64,000 nucleotides of DNA from an uncultured Flavobacteriales bacterium (GCA_943789505.1 CALSUJ010000001.1:124001-188000); one strand, 5' to 3'; counted from the stretch's first letter, positions 1 through 8,402 are shown. A program made the numbers and translations. Notes: generated from the letters alone by a model not told the origin.

Positions 1-225
1 TCAAATCTGGATACGGAGAGTGAATCTTTAATACAAAAAAGTTTAGCTGACCTTATGAAGGGGAGGACTACTTTTGTCATTGCTCACCGTTTAAGTACCA
101 TTAGGCAAGCTAATCAAATATTGGTTATTGAGCATGGTAAAATTGCGGAACAAGGCAATCATAATGAATTGATAAAAAGTAAAGGTAGGTACTTTGATTT
201 GTTTACTTATCAAAGTAGGATATAA
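1..225 (+). CDS. ABC exporter, C-terminal end of ATPase domain (partial)
   Basis: The window opens inside this gene, with 74 codons left before a TAA. The translation begins SNLDTESE, the segment just after the Walker B/D-loop. It continues to the H-loop (FVIAHRLSTI) and the usual tail of an ABC exporter nucleotide-binding domain (LVIEHGKIAEQGNHNELI). This C-terminal order is typical of MsbA-like fused membrane/ATPase exporters, but the membrane domain lies outside the window, so lipid, peptide or drug export cannot be told apart. A bidirectional terminator follows within 50 bp. Confidence 0.9.
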   Translation, partial: SNLDTESESLIQKSLADLMKGRTTFVIAHRLSTIRQANQILVIEHGKIAEQGNHNELIKSKGRYFDLFTYQSRI

Positions 226-244
226 AACAGGTTAATTATATTAG

Positions 245-274
245 TAAAAAAACCACTTTTCAAGTGGTATTTTT
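245..274. terminator. Bidirectional intrinsic terminator
   Basis: A 7-bp stem (ACCACTT / AAGTGGT, 252-258 and 262-268) with a 3-nt loop is flanked by an A-run on the left and a T-rich run on the right. It can end both the ABC exporter transcript and the leftward small basic gene at 332-430. Confidence 0.7.
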
Positions 275-331
275 ATATGCTGTGAGCCTTACGCTACTAA
301 TTTCAATTTATTTTATAAAATAAAACAAACC

Positions 332-430
332 TTATTTAGCTTTCTTTGCTCTCTTTTCTGCTTTTTTTTCTTTTGCGGTTTTAGCAGGTGCTTTTTTAAC
401 ACTTTTCTTTGAATCTTGTCCTTTCCCCAT
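332..430 (-). CDS. Small lysine/alanine-rich basic protein (32 aa)
   Basis: A short leftward ORF starts at ATG 430 and ends at TAA 332. The product begins MGKGQDSKKSVKKAP and continues with alternating Lys/Ala/Glu, so it is very basic and probably disordered. Short MGKG-type basic proteins of this kind are conserved as hypothetical proteins in Flavobacteriia. The start resembles, but does not match, ribosomal protein THX. Function is unknown; nucleic-acid or ribosome association would be a guess from charge alone. It is convergent with the ABC exporter and shares its terminator. Confidence 0.6.
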   Translation of the reverse strand: MGKGQDSKKSVKKAPAKTAKEKKAEKRAKKAK

Positions 431-602
431 GATATTTATTTTAAATGTTTGTCTTTAGTTTGTCAAAGTTACAAATATAAAAAATATAACCCGATGAATG
501 AATGGGTTTCTTTTTGGTGGGCTTTACGGTCCTTATTTCTAACTTCTTTTTAAAAAATATTAAGTAAGTTTGTCATCTGATACTATCTAATTATAAAATA
601 CT

Positions 603-2120
603 ATGGTTACAAAAATTATCGTTCTAGGAATTTATGTTGCTATTCTATTCTTAATTGGAATACTGGCTTCTCGCAGAGTCAAAAGTATGAGCGATTATTA
701 TTTAGGGGGCAAAAAAATGGGTTTTTGGGCGGTTGCTTTTTCTGCTAGAGCAACTGGTGAATCAGGATGGCTTTTAATTGGCCTAACAGGAATGGGAGCA
801 ATGGCTGGCTATTCAGGATATTGGATTGTTGTTGGTGAATTACTTGGAGTTTATATTTCCTGGCAATTTATGGCCAAGCGATTTAAAAGGTGGTCTGATA
901 AATATAAAGCCATAACCATACCGGATTACCTTCAAAGTCATTTTAAATCATCTACTAATACGCTTAGAATTATCTCAGCATCTTCACTTGTAGTTTTTGT
1001 TGTCATTTATGTCGCATCTCAAATGGATGTAACTGGAATTGCCTTTGAGTCAATGCTTAATATTGACTATCGAATAGGTGCTCTAGTTGGTTTCTGCATT
1101 GTTCTACTCTATATTTTTGTTGGTGGATTCGTAGCTGCGGTTTGGTCAGATATGTTTCAAGGTATTTTAATGTTCTTTGGCTTGGTTTTACTGCCTATTG
1201 TTGTTTGGTTTTCAATGGATCATGGAGCTGGAATTACTGAGGGTTTGAATGCTATTGACCCCACTTTAACTCAAATAATGGGGAGAAGTGATGACGGATG
1301 GATGAACTTATTTACAATTCTTGGTTTCTCAATGATTGGATTGGGTTTCTTAGGATCTCCTCAAGTTTATGTTCGTTTTATGTCCATTAAAAGCGAAAAT
1401 GAGATTGATAAAGGCAAGTGGGTTGCACTTCTTTTTACTCTCTTAACTGATGCAGCAGCAGTAACAATAGGTATTCTTGCTCGTATTTTATACACAAAAC
1501 AAGGTCAGGACCCCCAAGCAATATTAGGTACTGGAGGTGAAAATGTTTTAAGTATGATAACCCATGATTTTTTACCCACAATATTAGTTGCAATATTTAT
1601 TGCTATTGTCCTTTCCGCAATTATGTCAACAATTGATTCTCTTCTTATTCTTGCTTCTAGTGCTATTACTCGCGACTTTTACCAGAAAATATTCAGGCCT
1701 GATTTAAAAGATGAGGATTTAACTAATTTTTCAAGGTTAGTTACTGTTGGAATGGCTTTGGCTGCATTGGGAATTGCCAGTTTATTATACTATTTGTATC
1801 CTGAAAGGCAGGTATTTTGGATTATGATTTTCGGATGGTCTGGAATTGCTGCCACTTTCTGCCCAGTGATTATTCTATCTCTTTTCTGGAGGGGATATTC
1901 TGAAAAAGGAGCCATTGCTTCTATGATTACAGGCTTTGTTTCTGTAATATTATTCAAGTTTATATTTTCTAATATTGAAGGAATAGGTGCCTATTTAAAA
2001 GAGTTAGATGTTTTAGCACCTTCTTTCGCTTTAGCAATGATTGTAGGTTATATTGTTTCAAAGATATTCCCTCCCGAGAATACTGAAAGGGATATAAATA
2101 CTCAGTACAACAAACTATAA
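603..2120 (+). CDS. Sodium:solute symporter, PutP-like (SSS family)
   Basis: At 505 aa this has the standard length of the solute:sodium symporter family (E. coli PutP is about 500 aa). About 12-13 hydrophobic segments are visible. The N-terminal SDYYLGGKKMGFW motif followed by ATGESGWLLIGLTG (about residues 56-70) matches the substrate/Na+ site region of PutP-type proteins. The C-terminal half carries the IMSTIDSLLILASSAITRD stretch typical of the family. Na+-coupled uptake of proline or a similar amino acid across the inner membrane is most likely, but the substrate is inferred. It stands alone, with a lipoprotein gene 62 bp downstream on the same strand. Confidence 0.85.
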   Translation: MVTKIIVLGIYVAILFLIGILASRRVKSMSDYYLGGKKMGFWAVAFSARATGESGWLLIGLTGMGAMAGYSGYWIVVGELLGVYISWQFMAKRFKRWSDKYKAITIPDYLQSHFKSSTNTLRIISASSLVVFVVIYVASQMDVTGIAFESMLNIDYRIGALVGFCIVLLYIFVGGFVAAVWSDMFQGILMFFGLVLLPIVVWFSMDHGAGITEGLNAIDPTLTQIMGRSDDGWMNLFTILGFSMIGLGFLGSPQVYVRFMSIKSENEIDKGKWVALLFTLLTDAAAVTIGILARILYTKQGQDPQAILGTGGENVLSMITHDFLPTILVAIFIAIVLSAIMSTIDSLLILASSAITRDFYQKIFRPDLKDEDLTNFSRLVTVGMALAALGIASLLYYLYPERQVFWIMIFGWSGIAATFCPVIILSLFWRGYSEKGAIASMITGFVSVILFKFIFSNIEGIGAYLKELDVLAPSFALAMIVGYIVSKIFPPENTERDINTQYNKL

Positions 2121-2182
2121 AAAGTATTTTAGTGAACTTTTTTTCTGTATTTATTAAAGAAAATTAATTGTTAATTTAATTT

Positions 2183-2674
2183 ATGAAAAAAATATTATTT
2201 CTTTTCTTTTCTGTTTCTATTTTATTTTCATGTAATAATAATAAAAAGGTTTATGAAAAGAACCTAAGCCACTTTAAAAATCTAATTGAAGATATTAATA
2301 TTTACTTTATGGATTCAACAATAAATAATATTGAGATATCTAATTATTATACTGAAGATTTTGTTTTTTATTCTTATCCAGCAGGTCATAAAAAAGGAGT
2401 AGAAACAGCTAAAGTTGATTATATTAATAACCTTAATCAGATGAAAAAAATGAATATGTCAATTAATATTGGTCATTCTATTTATTTACCTGGAATAAAT
2501 GAAGAATCACATGATTTAGATGGGAGTGTTCGTTTGTATTATGGAGCAACTATATCTATTGACACTAGCATTGTTGAATTTTCTGGATACCAAACTATAA
2601 ATTTTGAAGAAGGCAAGATTTCTGGAATTTGGGAATGGGCTGATTATGGAGGGGTGAGTAATCAACTAAATTAA
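2183..2674 (+). CDS. Small lipoprotein, NTF2/SnoaL-like fold likely
   Basis: 163 aa with a Lys-start signal peptide and a lipobox (SILFSC, Cys about residue 17), so probably lipid-anchored. The mature part (one helix-rich segment, then YTEDFVFYSYPAGHKKG and a C-terminal beta-rich GYQTINFEEGKISGIWEW) has the layout of NTF2/SnoaL-like proteins. No catalytic residue can be assigned and the role is unknown. It is the last chromosomal gene before the integrative element, and a strong terminator follows 15 bp later. Confidence 0.6.
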   Translation: MKKILFLFFSVSILFSCNNNKKVYEKNLSHFKNLIEDINIYFMDSTINNIEISNYYTEDFVFYSYPAGHKKGVETAKVDYINNLNQMKKMNMSINIGHSIYLPGINEESHDLDGSVRLYYGATISIDTSIVEFSGYQTINFEEGKISGIWEWADYGGVSNQLN

Positions 2675-2684
2675 TTTTTGAAAT

Positions 2685-2718
2685 AGAAAAACCCACTCAA
2701 ATGAGTGGGTTTTTTTTT
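2685..2718. terminator. Bidirectional terminator at the left element border
   Basis: An 8-bp perfect stem (ACCCACTC / GAGTGGGT, 2691-2698 and 2703-2710) is followed by eight T and preceded by five A. It ends the lipoprotein transcript. Before the element inserted, it would also have been the terminator just downstream of the leftward tRNA-Val gene. Confidence 0.85.
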
Positions 2719-2720
2719 GG

Positions 2721-2744
2721 TGTGGGCAATGAGGGACTTGAACC
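2721..2744. repeat. Left attachment repeat (tRNA-Val 3' fragment)
   Basis: Begins TGTGGGCAATGAGGGACT, identical over 18 bp to 16201-16218, then one T/C difference and GAACC. Read leftward it is the T-loop, T-stem 3' strand and acceptor 3' strand of tRNA-Val. Beyond it the anticodon arm is missing, so this is a tRNA fragment and not a second gene. Confidence 0.87.
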
Positions 2745-2792
2745 TTCTCATTAATATATTGATATTCAGTAGTTTAAAATCTTAATTCTTAT

Positions 2793-2815
2793 TAGGACAC
2801 CTAATAGGACACCTT
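2793..2815. repeat. Left copy of 23-bp inner end repeat (arm-site candidate)
   Basis: Two tandem copies of TAGGACACC at a 12-bp period, 48 bp inside the left attachment repeat. The same 23 bp occurs in the same orientation at 16069-16091 near the right end. Short repeated motifs just inside the ends of tyrosine-recombinase elements are commonly arm-type integrase or excisionase binding sites; that role is inferred here. Confidence 0.65.
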
Positions 2816-3170
2816 ATTGGAATCTTTTAGCAAGAGTGTAAAGTTATTTTCACCCTGCGTGGCAAATGTATTAAATTTTTTATGATTTTGAATTTTTTAA
2901 ACTTCTAAATTAGTTGTTAAGTTATTTATATAGCTGGTTTTACGTAATCACCTTTGTATTAAAAGGTAGTCTGATATACACATTAGATTCTGGCATTTTG
3001 AGTTATTATGTACTAAAATTGTATTCAAAACAAGTAAAATGATTTACAAGGGTTTTCTTTTTTCTGTTGTCAGATTTGTTGTCATTTTAGAGCTAATGCA
3101 TAGATATATTCATCTTCTTTAGTGTCCCCTTTATCTTTTTTCCACTTTTTCTTTTCACTTATTTATTAAT
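2816..3170. other. Non-coding left end of the element
   Basis: About 355 bp between the arm-type repeat and the degenerate sorting-domain fragment. I see no credible ORF, tRNA or strong hairpin. The region is AT-rich with short imperfect repeats containing TTGTC (around 3065-3085). It lies where a left-end control or recombination region would be expected. Confidence 0.5.
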
Positions 3171-3320
3171 CTATTGAAGTATTAGTTTCTTATTAATAAC
3201 ACCATCATTGGTTTCTATTTCTAAGAAATAGATCCCTTTAGCATTATTAGTTAAATCAATCTGCTTAGTGTATTTGTCTACTAACAGAATTATATATCTA
3301 AGCAGATTGCTTAAGAAAGA
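3171..3320 (-). pseudogene. Remnant of a T9SS C-terminal sorting domain
   Basis: A leftward open frame without a start codon ends at TAG 3171. Its last 30-odd codons read KQIDLTNNAKGIYFLEIETN followed by DGVINKKLIL, a typical end of a Por-secretion C-terminal sorting domain (the ..L..L..GIY.L.I......KK.I. pattern). The rest of the protein is gone, and upstream sequence in this frame meets a stop at about 3321. It is probably the tail of a secreted cargo gene lost by deletion. Confidence 0.7.
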
Positions 3321-3335
3321 AAATATATCATATAA

Positions 3336-4952
3336 TCATTTGGATGTTGCAAGTCTAGATTTATTTTTCTTTATGTAACTCAACGAATATCCAGTCATTT
3401 TTGCTATCTCATCATTTGATTTTTTACTGCTAATTAAATTGAAAGCTCTCCTCTCTCTCTGAGCCTTAATATATTCTCCAGGTTTAAAACTAGAACTTAA
3501 ATGATATATTGCTGCATGTTCTAAATTAAACACAGATTGAATAGAATTAACAGTCACAATATTTAAATTTTTATCAATATATTTTTTTATATCAACCACT
3601 AACTCTTCATTTGTAAAAACAACTTTTGAATTTAATCTAAATTTAAAAATAAAAACCAATGCTACACAAATTATTATTAAAATTAGAATATAGATAAAAT
3701 ATAGGCTGTTTGGTGTATTTTTCAAATTCTGATAATTCAAGAACCCGACAAATTTTTCAATATTTTTAAATTTATAAACACCATGAATACTTCCAATGCT
3801 TATTGATTTGTCATTTTTGTATATTGCACCTTTATTGAACTCATCAATTATTACATTTGGGTAAAAATTATTTTCCTTTATGTCAAATATAGCAAGATCA
3901 TTGTTTCCTGATAGTACTAAAAAGTTGGATAGTTTTTCAATTGTATGATATTTTAAATTTAACTCAATTTTATTCATCTCTCGTACTTGCTTAGCATCAT
4001 AATCAAAAACAATTATAGTTGAATTATTTGTTAGAGCATATATCAAATTACCAGAAGCAACAAGATCTTCCACTGGATCGTTAAACTTATACAAAACTTT
4101 TGTTTCGTAATTATCAATATTTAAAGACTTTAAGAAGAACCCATCTGCAAAGAGAAACTCTTCTTCAAACTCATAACCATTTCTAAAATTTTTCCTTAAA
4201 GGAGCAATTCTTTTTTCTTTTAAATAAATTGGTTCATAATCTTTAGATAATAAATTGAATTTAAATATTCCTTTGTCAGATGTAACCAAATAATCATTTT
4301 GATTTAAATAAAAAATATCTCTTATATTTCCTATTTTTAATTTTAAATCAAGGTGATTGCTATTATTATAAATATGAAACTCATCATCACCTTTTAAATA
4401 TAACAGACCGCCATAGCATACAAAAGCTATAGTATCAAATTCTTTAATTTGCCCATCTACATAAGTAACCGATTTTATTTTTTTATCATTGTAGAAAACC
4501 CCTCCGTATGTGCCAATGAAATTTTTTGATATTGACCTCACACTTTCATAGGGTTTAAAAGAGTAATAATTTGACTTATAAATTAATAGATGACCTTTAG
4601 AAATTATGTATAAATACTCATTAAAATATAGAAAGTCCGTTACAGATTTAGAGTAAGATAATTGGATAGGAATCGGTGACTGAATAAATCTTACATCAAA
4701 TTTAATTGAATTAAAATTTTTATCAACTGGCCCTCTTATTTTTAAATTATGCTTTACTAATTCCCTCCCATTTTTAATAATGTATATCCCTTTACTTGTG
4801 CCAAAATATACATTTTTATCAATAGTGAGAATATTATAAAAAACTTTTTCATTGTAGATTTTATCTATTTCATATTTATTGTCATCTAATGAGAAGCCTA
4901 ACTTAGAAAATAAGAAAAAAAGAAAAAAAGAAAAGGTCTTGAATTTATACAT
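3336..4952 (-). CDS. Membrane sensor/regulator: exported propeller-like domain, one TM helix, AraC-type HTH
   Basis: 538 aa. An N-terminal signal sequence (residues 1-21) leads into about 390 residues of beta-rich repeats of the form 'IYIIKNG', 'GIFKFNL', 'YKFKN', resembling the two-component-regulator propeller repeats of Bacteroidota hybrid sensors. One strong transmembrane helix (SLYFIYILILIIICVALVFI, about 418-437) precedes about 98 cytoplasmic residues. These resemble an AraC two-helix-turn-helix domain (VVDIKKYIDKNL..., ARERRAFNL-like spacing, then DEIAKMTGYSLSYIKKNKS). No kinase, HATPase or receiver domain is present, so it would be a one-component sensor that binds DNA from the membrane. 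It lies 9 bp after the 128-aa gene, probably in one transcript. The ligand is unknown; it may control the surface-protein cargo. Confidence 0.7.
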   Translation of the reverse strand: MYKFKTFSFFLFFLFSKLGFSLDDNKYEIDKIYNEKVFYNILTIDKNVYFGTSKGIYIIKNGRELVKHNLKIRGPVDKNFNSIKFDVRFIQSPIPIQLSYSKSVTDFLYFNEYLYIISKGHLLIYKSNYYSFKPYESVRSISKNFIGTYGGVFYNDKKIKSVTYVDGQIKEFDTIAFVCYGGLLYLKGDDEFHIYNNSNHLDLKLKIGNIRDIFYLNQNDYLVTSDKGIFKFNLLSKDYEPIYLKEKRIAPLRKNFRNGYEFEEEFLFADGFFLKSLNIDNYETKVLYKFNDPVEDLVASGNLIYALTNNSTIIVFDYDAKQVREMNKIELNLKYHTIEKLSNFLVLSGNNDLAIFDIKENNFYPNVIIDEFNKGAIYKNDKSISIGSIHGVYKFKNIEKFVGFLNYQNLKNTPNSLYFIYILILIIICVALVFIFKFRLNSKVVFTNEELVVDIKKYIDKNLNIVTVNSIQSVFNLEHAAIYHLSSSFKPGEYIKAQRERRAFNLISSKKSNDEIAKMTGYSLSYIKKNKSRLATSK

Positions 4953-4961
4953 ATTAAATTT

Positions 4962-5348
4962 CTAGTAATATTTGCTTAAATATGTTTTCATTCTTCTTTT
5001 TAAAGAATTTGGAGTGCTATTTCGCAGGGCGCTACTATTGTTATCAGAATCCAGGTAATTTCTTAATATAGTATCATTAAAAAGAACATGGTATCTGTTT
5101 AAAAGCTCAACAACCCTTGAGTTTCTATGATTTTCTTCTAGATTAGTAAATATCTGTTTAATTTTTGAATTTGTAGATGTTTTTATTGCATTTTTAATTT
5201 CATCTTTTGCAATAAGATTTGTGCCAACACTTTTCCGTGAAATACTATCATTAATCCAAATATTATCTTCACACAAATAAGTTATCAACTCATTTATTTC
5301 TTTAATTTTTGGATTGTTTTTTGTGATAAAATCTACTTTATTTTTCAT
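4962..5348 (-). CDS. Hypothetical protein, 128 aa
   Basis: No family recognised. The product is charged and probably helical (MKNKVDFITKNNPKIKEINE..., ending RRMKTYLSKYY), with no signal peptide or membrane helix, so it is likely cytoplasmic. A 370-bp non-coding stretch lies upstream, and the membrane AraC-type regulator starts 9 bp after its stop. That spacing suggests co-transcription and perhaps a shared regulatory role. Base composition is as AT-rich as the regulator and lower in GC than the surface-protein genes to the right. Confidence 0.6.
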   Translation of the reverse strand: MKNKVDFITKNNPKIKEINELITYLCEDNIWINDSISRKSVGTNLIAKDEIKNAIKTSTNSKIKQIFTNLEENHRNSRVVELLNRYHVLFNDTILRNYLDSDNNSSALRNSTPNSLKRRMKTYLSKYY

Positions 5349-5718
5349 ACAGTTTGTTTATTTATTTGACAAAAATAGACTTAACTATAAAAATCATAAA
5401 TAAAAAAGTAATTGTTTTTTTCTTAATACATTGATAAGTCATTGCACTCTCTAGTAAAATGACAATAATTCTTGTTAAAATAAATTGTCTTTTTAATTTA
5501 CAAATTATCCTTTAAGCAAATAAATTATCTTTATATATGAAATTATAGGCCTCACAGGAGCTTTAAAATAGATAATATCTATATCTCTAAGTATAATAAT
5601 TAAACAGTGGATTTGTTGTCAGGATTTTTACTATTCCTTTATATGTCTACTTTAGCAGATGTTTATAAGGAGGATTGTAGCTTTTTTTTGGATATACTAG
5701 TTCAGAAATCATAGAACA
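5349..5718. other. Non-coding spacer
   Basis: About 370 bp, very AT-rich, between the unknown 128-aa gene and the first DUF5681-type gene. No ORF with coding character, no tRNA and no clear terminator. It should hold the promoter of the two leftward genes at 3336-5348, but I could not place a convincing TTG/TAnnTTTG pair. Confidence 0.5.
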
Positions 5719-5946
5719 TTAGCTATAGACTCTATCAGAAGCTTTTACCTTTCCAATTGAATAAGGAAGAAGTTTAGTTACTGCATTAATATACTCTGTA
5801 GGAGAGTCTATCTTATCTAGCATCTCCATTATCTTGTTTCCGTCAATTGCTTGGCTTATATGCTCTCTAATGAGCTTAGAAGTAGTGCTTACTGAACCTT
5901 TAGGTCTACCTATAGGGTTTCCGCTTGTTCCTTTCTTAAATGGCAT
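5719..5946 (-). CDS. DUF5681-type small protein, copy 1 (75 aa)
   Basis: The N-terminus KKGTSGNPIGRPKGS is the Gly/Pro/Lys signature of the DUF5681 group, known from phage and mobile-element proteins. A short helical part follows (SKLIREHISQAIDGNK, then a leucine-rich helix). Small phage proteins with this layout are usually uncharacterised; DNA binding is plausible from the basic N-terminus but not shown. A near-identical copy lies at 9269-9487 and a truncated one at 8036-8182. All three share the same upstream leader (CTATATCTATAGTAAAAGAC before the ATG). This copy has a different C-terminus from copy 3 (LLPYSIGKVK against LLKLKIIES). Confidence 0.7.
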   Translation of the reverse strand: MPFKKGTSGNPIGRPKGSVSTTSKLIREHISQAIDGNKIMEMLDKIDSPTEYINAVTKLLPYSIGKVKASDRVYS

Positions 5947-5989
5947 AGTCTTTTACTATAGATATAGAAAAAAGGCTAATTTGTTTTAA

Positions 5990-6106
5990 TTAAGGAGTGA
6001 CTTCAGTTCCGCCTTCCTCACAAGTTGGTTGAGGGTCGCCACTTTTACCACAAGAGGATAGTAATAATCCTGTTGCGAACAATAATATTAAAAGTATATT
6101 TTTCAT
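5990..6106 (-). CDS. Tiny lipoprotein (38 aa)
   Basis: ATG at 6106, TAA at 5990. The product is a signal peptide with a clear lipobox (GLLLSSC, Cys at residue 19) followed by only 19 residues (GKSGDPQPTCEEGGTEVTP). Starts just 2 bp after the stop of the 630-aa secreted protein, so it is almost certainly co-transcribed with it. Very short lipoproteins of this type are common in Bacteroidota and mostly have no known role. It may also be the surviving start of a longer lipoprotein gene, since it takes the place before a DUF5681 gene that the variable lectin genes take in the other two modules. Confidence 0.6.
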   Translation of the reverse strand: MKNILLILLFATGLLLSSCGKSGDPQPTCEEGGTEVTP

Positions 6107-6108
6107 AG

Positions 6109-8001
6109 TTATTTGTTTAAGATTATTTTAGTTGATAGTTTCTGTACTTCTTCTAATCTACATCCTTGAACTACATCTTCAGAATTAAAATATAAGTAAT
6201 AAGAACCTGAAGGGTACTTTGATAAATCAATATCTAAATTATTATCTATTGTAATAAACTCATCAAGCTTTGAGCCATTATTACCTATTAGCTCAAGCAT
6301 TACAAATTGACTTTTAGGATTATCAAATTTTACATTTATTAAACCTGTAGTAGGATTTGGAGAGGTAATAAAAGAACCTATCCTTGCGGCATTTTCTCCG
6401 TAAGCATATATCTCACTAGTATCAGTACATCCATTATCACTTACTACAATAAAGTAAGAACAATCAAAAGTAGGATTAAATGAAGAAGCATCTTCTTCCA
6501 TTAACCAAATTCTTGTTGTACTATCTTCTGTTTGTATGTTATACCAATTAGCATTAAGTCCAACAGGAGTAGTAACTGCAGATAGATTATCTCCTGATTG
6601 TGAAATAGAGGCTATTACTGAATTAATAGTAAGCTCTAGTGTTTCTGTATGGTCACAACCATTAGCATTAGTACTTACATCTAAATAAGTTCCACTTGTT
6701 GTATAGCTATTACCATCTATTGCCCAAGTGTAGGTGTCACAAGCAGTAGCATTTGTTGTATTACTAGTACTATTATTGATTATTAAAGTCAATGTTTCAG
6801 TATGGTCGCAACCATTTGCATTAGTATTTACTTCAGTATAAGTACCACTTGTAGTATAAGTATTTCCATCTACAGCCCAAGTGTAGGAATCACAAGATGT
6901 TGCTGTAGTGATATTTGATGATGGATAAACACAAGTTAAATCATTTATTGTTGCTGTAGAATCATAATTACAAGCTAATGAATCGGTACAACCTAATGTT
7001 ACAAAGCAATATCCGTTAGGAATAATACCAACTTGTACAGAATCAATAATAGTGCCATCAGTAGCATATTTGTATGACCAGCCACTTTGCGTGAAGTCAA
7101 CAGCATCAGTTCCATAAATATAACCATCATTACAACCTAAGCCATAAAAACTCTTGTTAATCAATGCAGTTGTTGGTAATGCTGTATCGTTAACATCAAA
7201 AGCATAAACTGCTTTAGACCAAGAACCATCAGAGTAATACAATGTAGTACCAGCATCATCTATAACTAAGTCCTCAGGATGATTACCCACTGAAAAAGCA
7301 TAAGTTGCATCAATAGTATTCCCTACAATTTTAACTAAATTACCAGCAGTTTCTGAAACCACATTCCAATTAGCATCATATTCAGTATGTCCACCAGTTA
7401 ATACCCAAACCGCACCATAAGCATCCACTACAACAGAGTTTGGCTTATCACCAACTGTTAAAGTAGTTTCAACAGCATCCGTAGTAGTATTAATAACCGA
7501 AACTGTATTATCAAGACCCCAACCACCAACATTACATACATAAGCAAAGCCATTAGCAACTGTAATTCCTTCAGGACCTGTACCACAAGCAATAGTTGAT
7601 GAAATTGTATTTGTTAGCAAATCAATAACCTGAACTCCATTAATACCCCAATCAGTAACATAGGCCTTATTATCATTTACTTTAGCTATGTATCTTGGCG
7701 AGACAGTATTAATTGTTGCAACAGAGTACAAAGAGTCAACAGAAGCCACTTCAATTTTAGAAGAACCGTTTACTAAAATATACGCATTACTACCAATAAT
7801 ATTCATAGAATATACCACATCACCTAAAGCAAAAGAGTTTATGGAAGCAAATACATTATTTTCAACAGCTCCGTACTCATCTACGAAAGAAATAGAACCA
7901 TTTCCAGTTCCAAAATTTCCTTCATTGGTTACAAAATATCCATAACTCTGCCCAAACCCAATCATAGGCAAGCAAAGTAATATAAGGAGTAGTTTTTTCA
8001 T
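6109..8001 (-). CDS. Secreted YVTN-type beta-propeller protein with T9SS sorting domain
   Basis: 630 aa. The signal peptide [18 protein letters not shown] is identical to that of the 154-aa protein at 11928-12392. Residues about 20-330 are propeller-like repeats (VANGFAYVCNVGG, VSVINTTTDAVETTL, GDKPNSVVVDAYGAVWVLT) of the YVTN/40-residue type. A GCTDSLACNYDSTATIND linker and two tandem copies of a 'CDSYTWA.DGN.YTTSGTY' adhesin-type repeat follow (about 365-455). A Por/T9SS C-terminal sorting domain (SPNPTTGLINVKFDN...) ends the protein. It should cross the outer membrane by the type IX system and be surface-attached or released. A role in adhesion or carbohydrate contact is inferred from the repeats only. 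Confidence 0.8.
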   Translation of the reverse strand: MKKLLLILLCLPMIGFGQSYGYFVTNEGNFGTGNGSISFVDEYGAVENNVFASINSFALGDVVYSMNIIGSNAYILVNGSSKIEVASVDSLYSVATINTVSPRYIAKVNDNKAYVTDWGINGVQVIDLLTNTISSTIACGTGPEGITVANGFAYVCNVGGWGLDNTVSVINTTTDAVETTLTVGDKPNSVVVDAYGAVWVLTGGHTEYDANWNVVSETAGNLVKIVGNTIDATYAFSVGNHPEDLVIDDAGTTLYYSDGSWSKAVYAFDVNDTALPTTALINKSFYGLGCNDGYIYGTDAVDFTQSGWSYKYATDGTIIDSVQVGIIPNGYCFVTLGCTDSLACNYDSTATINDLTCVYPSSNITTATSCDSYTWAVDGNTYTTSGTYTEVNTNANGCDHTETLTLIINNSTSNTTNATACDTYTWAIDGNSYTTSGTYLDVSTNANGCDHTETLELTINSVIASISQSGDNLSAVTTPVGLNANWYNIQTEDSTTRIWLMEEDASSFNPTFDCSYFIVVSDNGCTDTSEIYAYGENAARIGSFITSPNPTTGLINVKFDNPKSQFVMLELIGNNGSKLDEFITIDNNLDIDLSKYPSGSYYLYFNSEDVVQGCRLEEVQKLSTKIILNK

Positions 8002-8006
8002 TGTTT

Positions 8007-8039
8007 GTTAATCTATTGTTTTAAAGTCTGTAAACTTAA
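8007..8039. repeat. Partial copy of the 164-bp upstream block
   Basis: 33 bp starting GTTAATCTATTG and ending TAAACTTAA match the first part of the blocks at 9124-9287 and 13104-13267. After this the match stops at the junction with the truncated DUF5681 copy, which fits a deletion between two repeats. Confidence 0.75.
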
Positions 8040-8182
8040 GAATTATTATTGACTACTATTACTATTATCTTGTTTCCATCAATAGCTTGGCTTATATGCT
8101 CTCTTATGAGCTTAGAAGTAGTACTTACTGCACCTTTAGGTCTACCTATAGGGTTTCCGCTTGTTCCTTTCTTAAATGGCAT
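8036..8182 (-). pseudogene. Truncated DUF5681-type gene, copy 2
   Basis: Starts at ATG 8182 with the same leader and the same first 38 codons as the copies at 5719-5946 and 9269-9487 (one Ser-to-Ala change: GRPKGAVSTTSK). After ..IDGNK the sequence jumps to the 164-bp upstream block and stops at 8036, giving 48 codons with an unrelated tail (IIVIVVNNNS). The C-terminal helix is lost. It could still be translated, but is best read as a deletion product. Confidence 0.75.
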
Positions 8183-8230
8183 AGTCTTTTACTATAGATA
8201 TAGAAAATAGACTAATAAATTTTAAATTTG

Positions 8231-8244
8231 ATTGCTTACGCAAT
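8231..8244. repeat. Short hairpin downstream of variable gene
   Basis: A perfect 5-bp inverted repeat with a 4-nt loop (ATTGC TTAC GCAAT), 28 bp after the stop of the lipoprotein at 8273-9109. A short stem with a 4-nt loop just 3' of the variable region is a known feature of several DGR target genes, so it is recorded, but the stem is short and could be chance. Confidence 0.35.
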
Positions 8245-8272
8245 GGTTTTAAATGGATAAATTGTTAAATGG

Positions 8273-8402
8273 TTAAAAAGCCCGAACAGCCCTAACACCC
8301 GCTGGGTTGAGCTTAGGCCAGGTGACCTGGGCCGAAGTGGCGAAATCCTGAACCCACGCATCGTTGAATTCGTACTTATTAGAACTCCAATAGTAGCCAT
8401 AA
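8273..8402 (-). other. DGR-like variable region, copy 2
   Basis: The last 43 codons of the 278-aa lipoprotein. The part at 8281-8340 has 39 G/C of 60, against 21 of 60 at 8461-8520 in the same gene. Compared with 9548-9670 it keeps fixed codons (TAC, GCG TGG, CAG, TTC, CAG, AAG) and the VRAVRAF end, and differs at scattered positions between them. 19 of 30 codons between YW and the final GVRAVRAF end in C or T and only two in A. These are the marks of adenine-directed mutagenesis of AAY codons in a DGR template. Confidence 0.65.

Noticed and set aside
2721-2795. A second tRNA-Val gene at the left border
   Set aside because: Only the acceptor and T-arm 3' parts match; anticodon and D-arms are missing. 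It is an attachment-site fragment.
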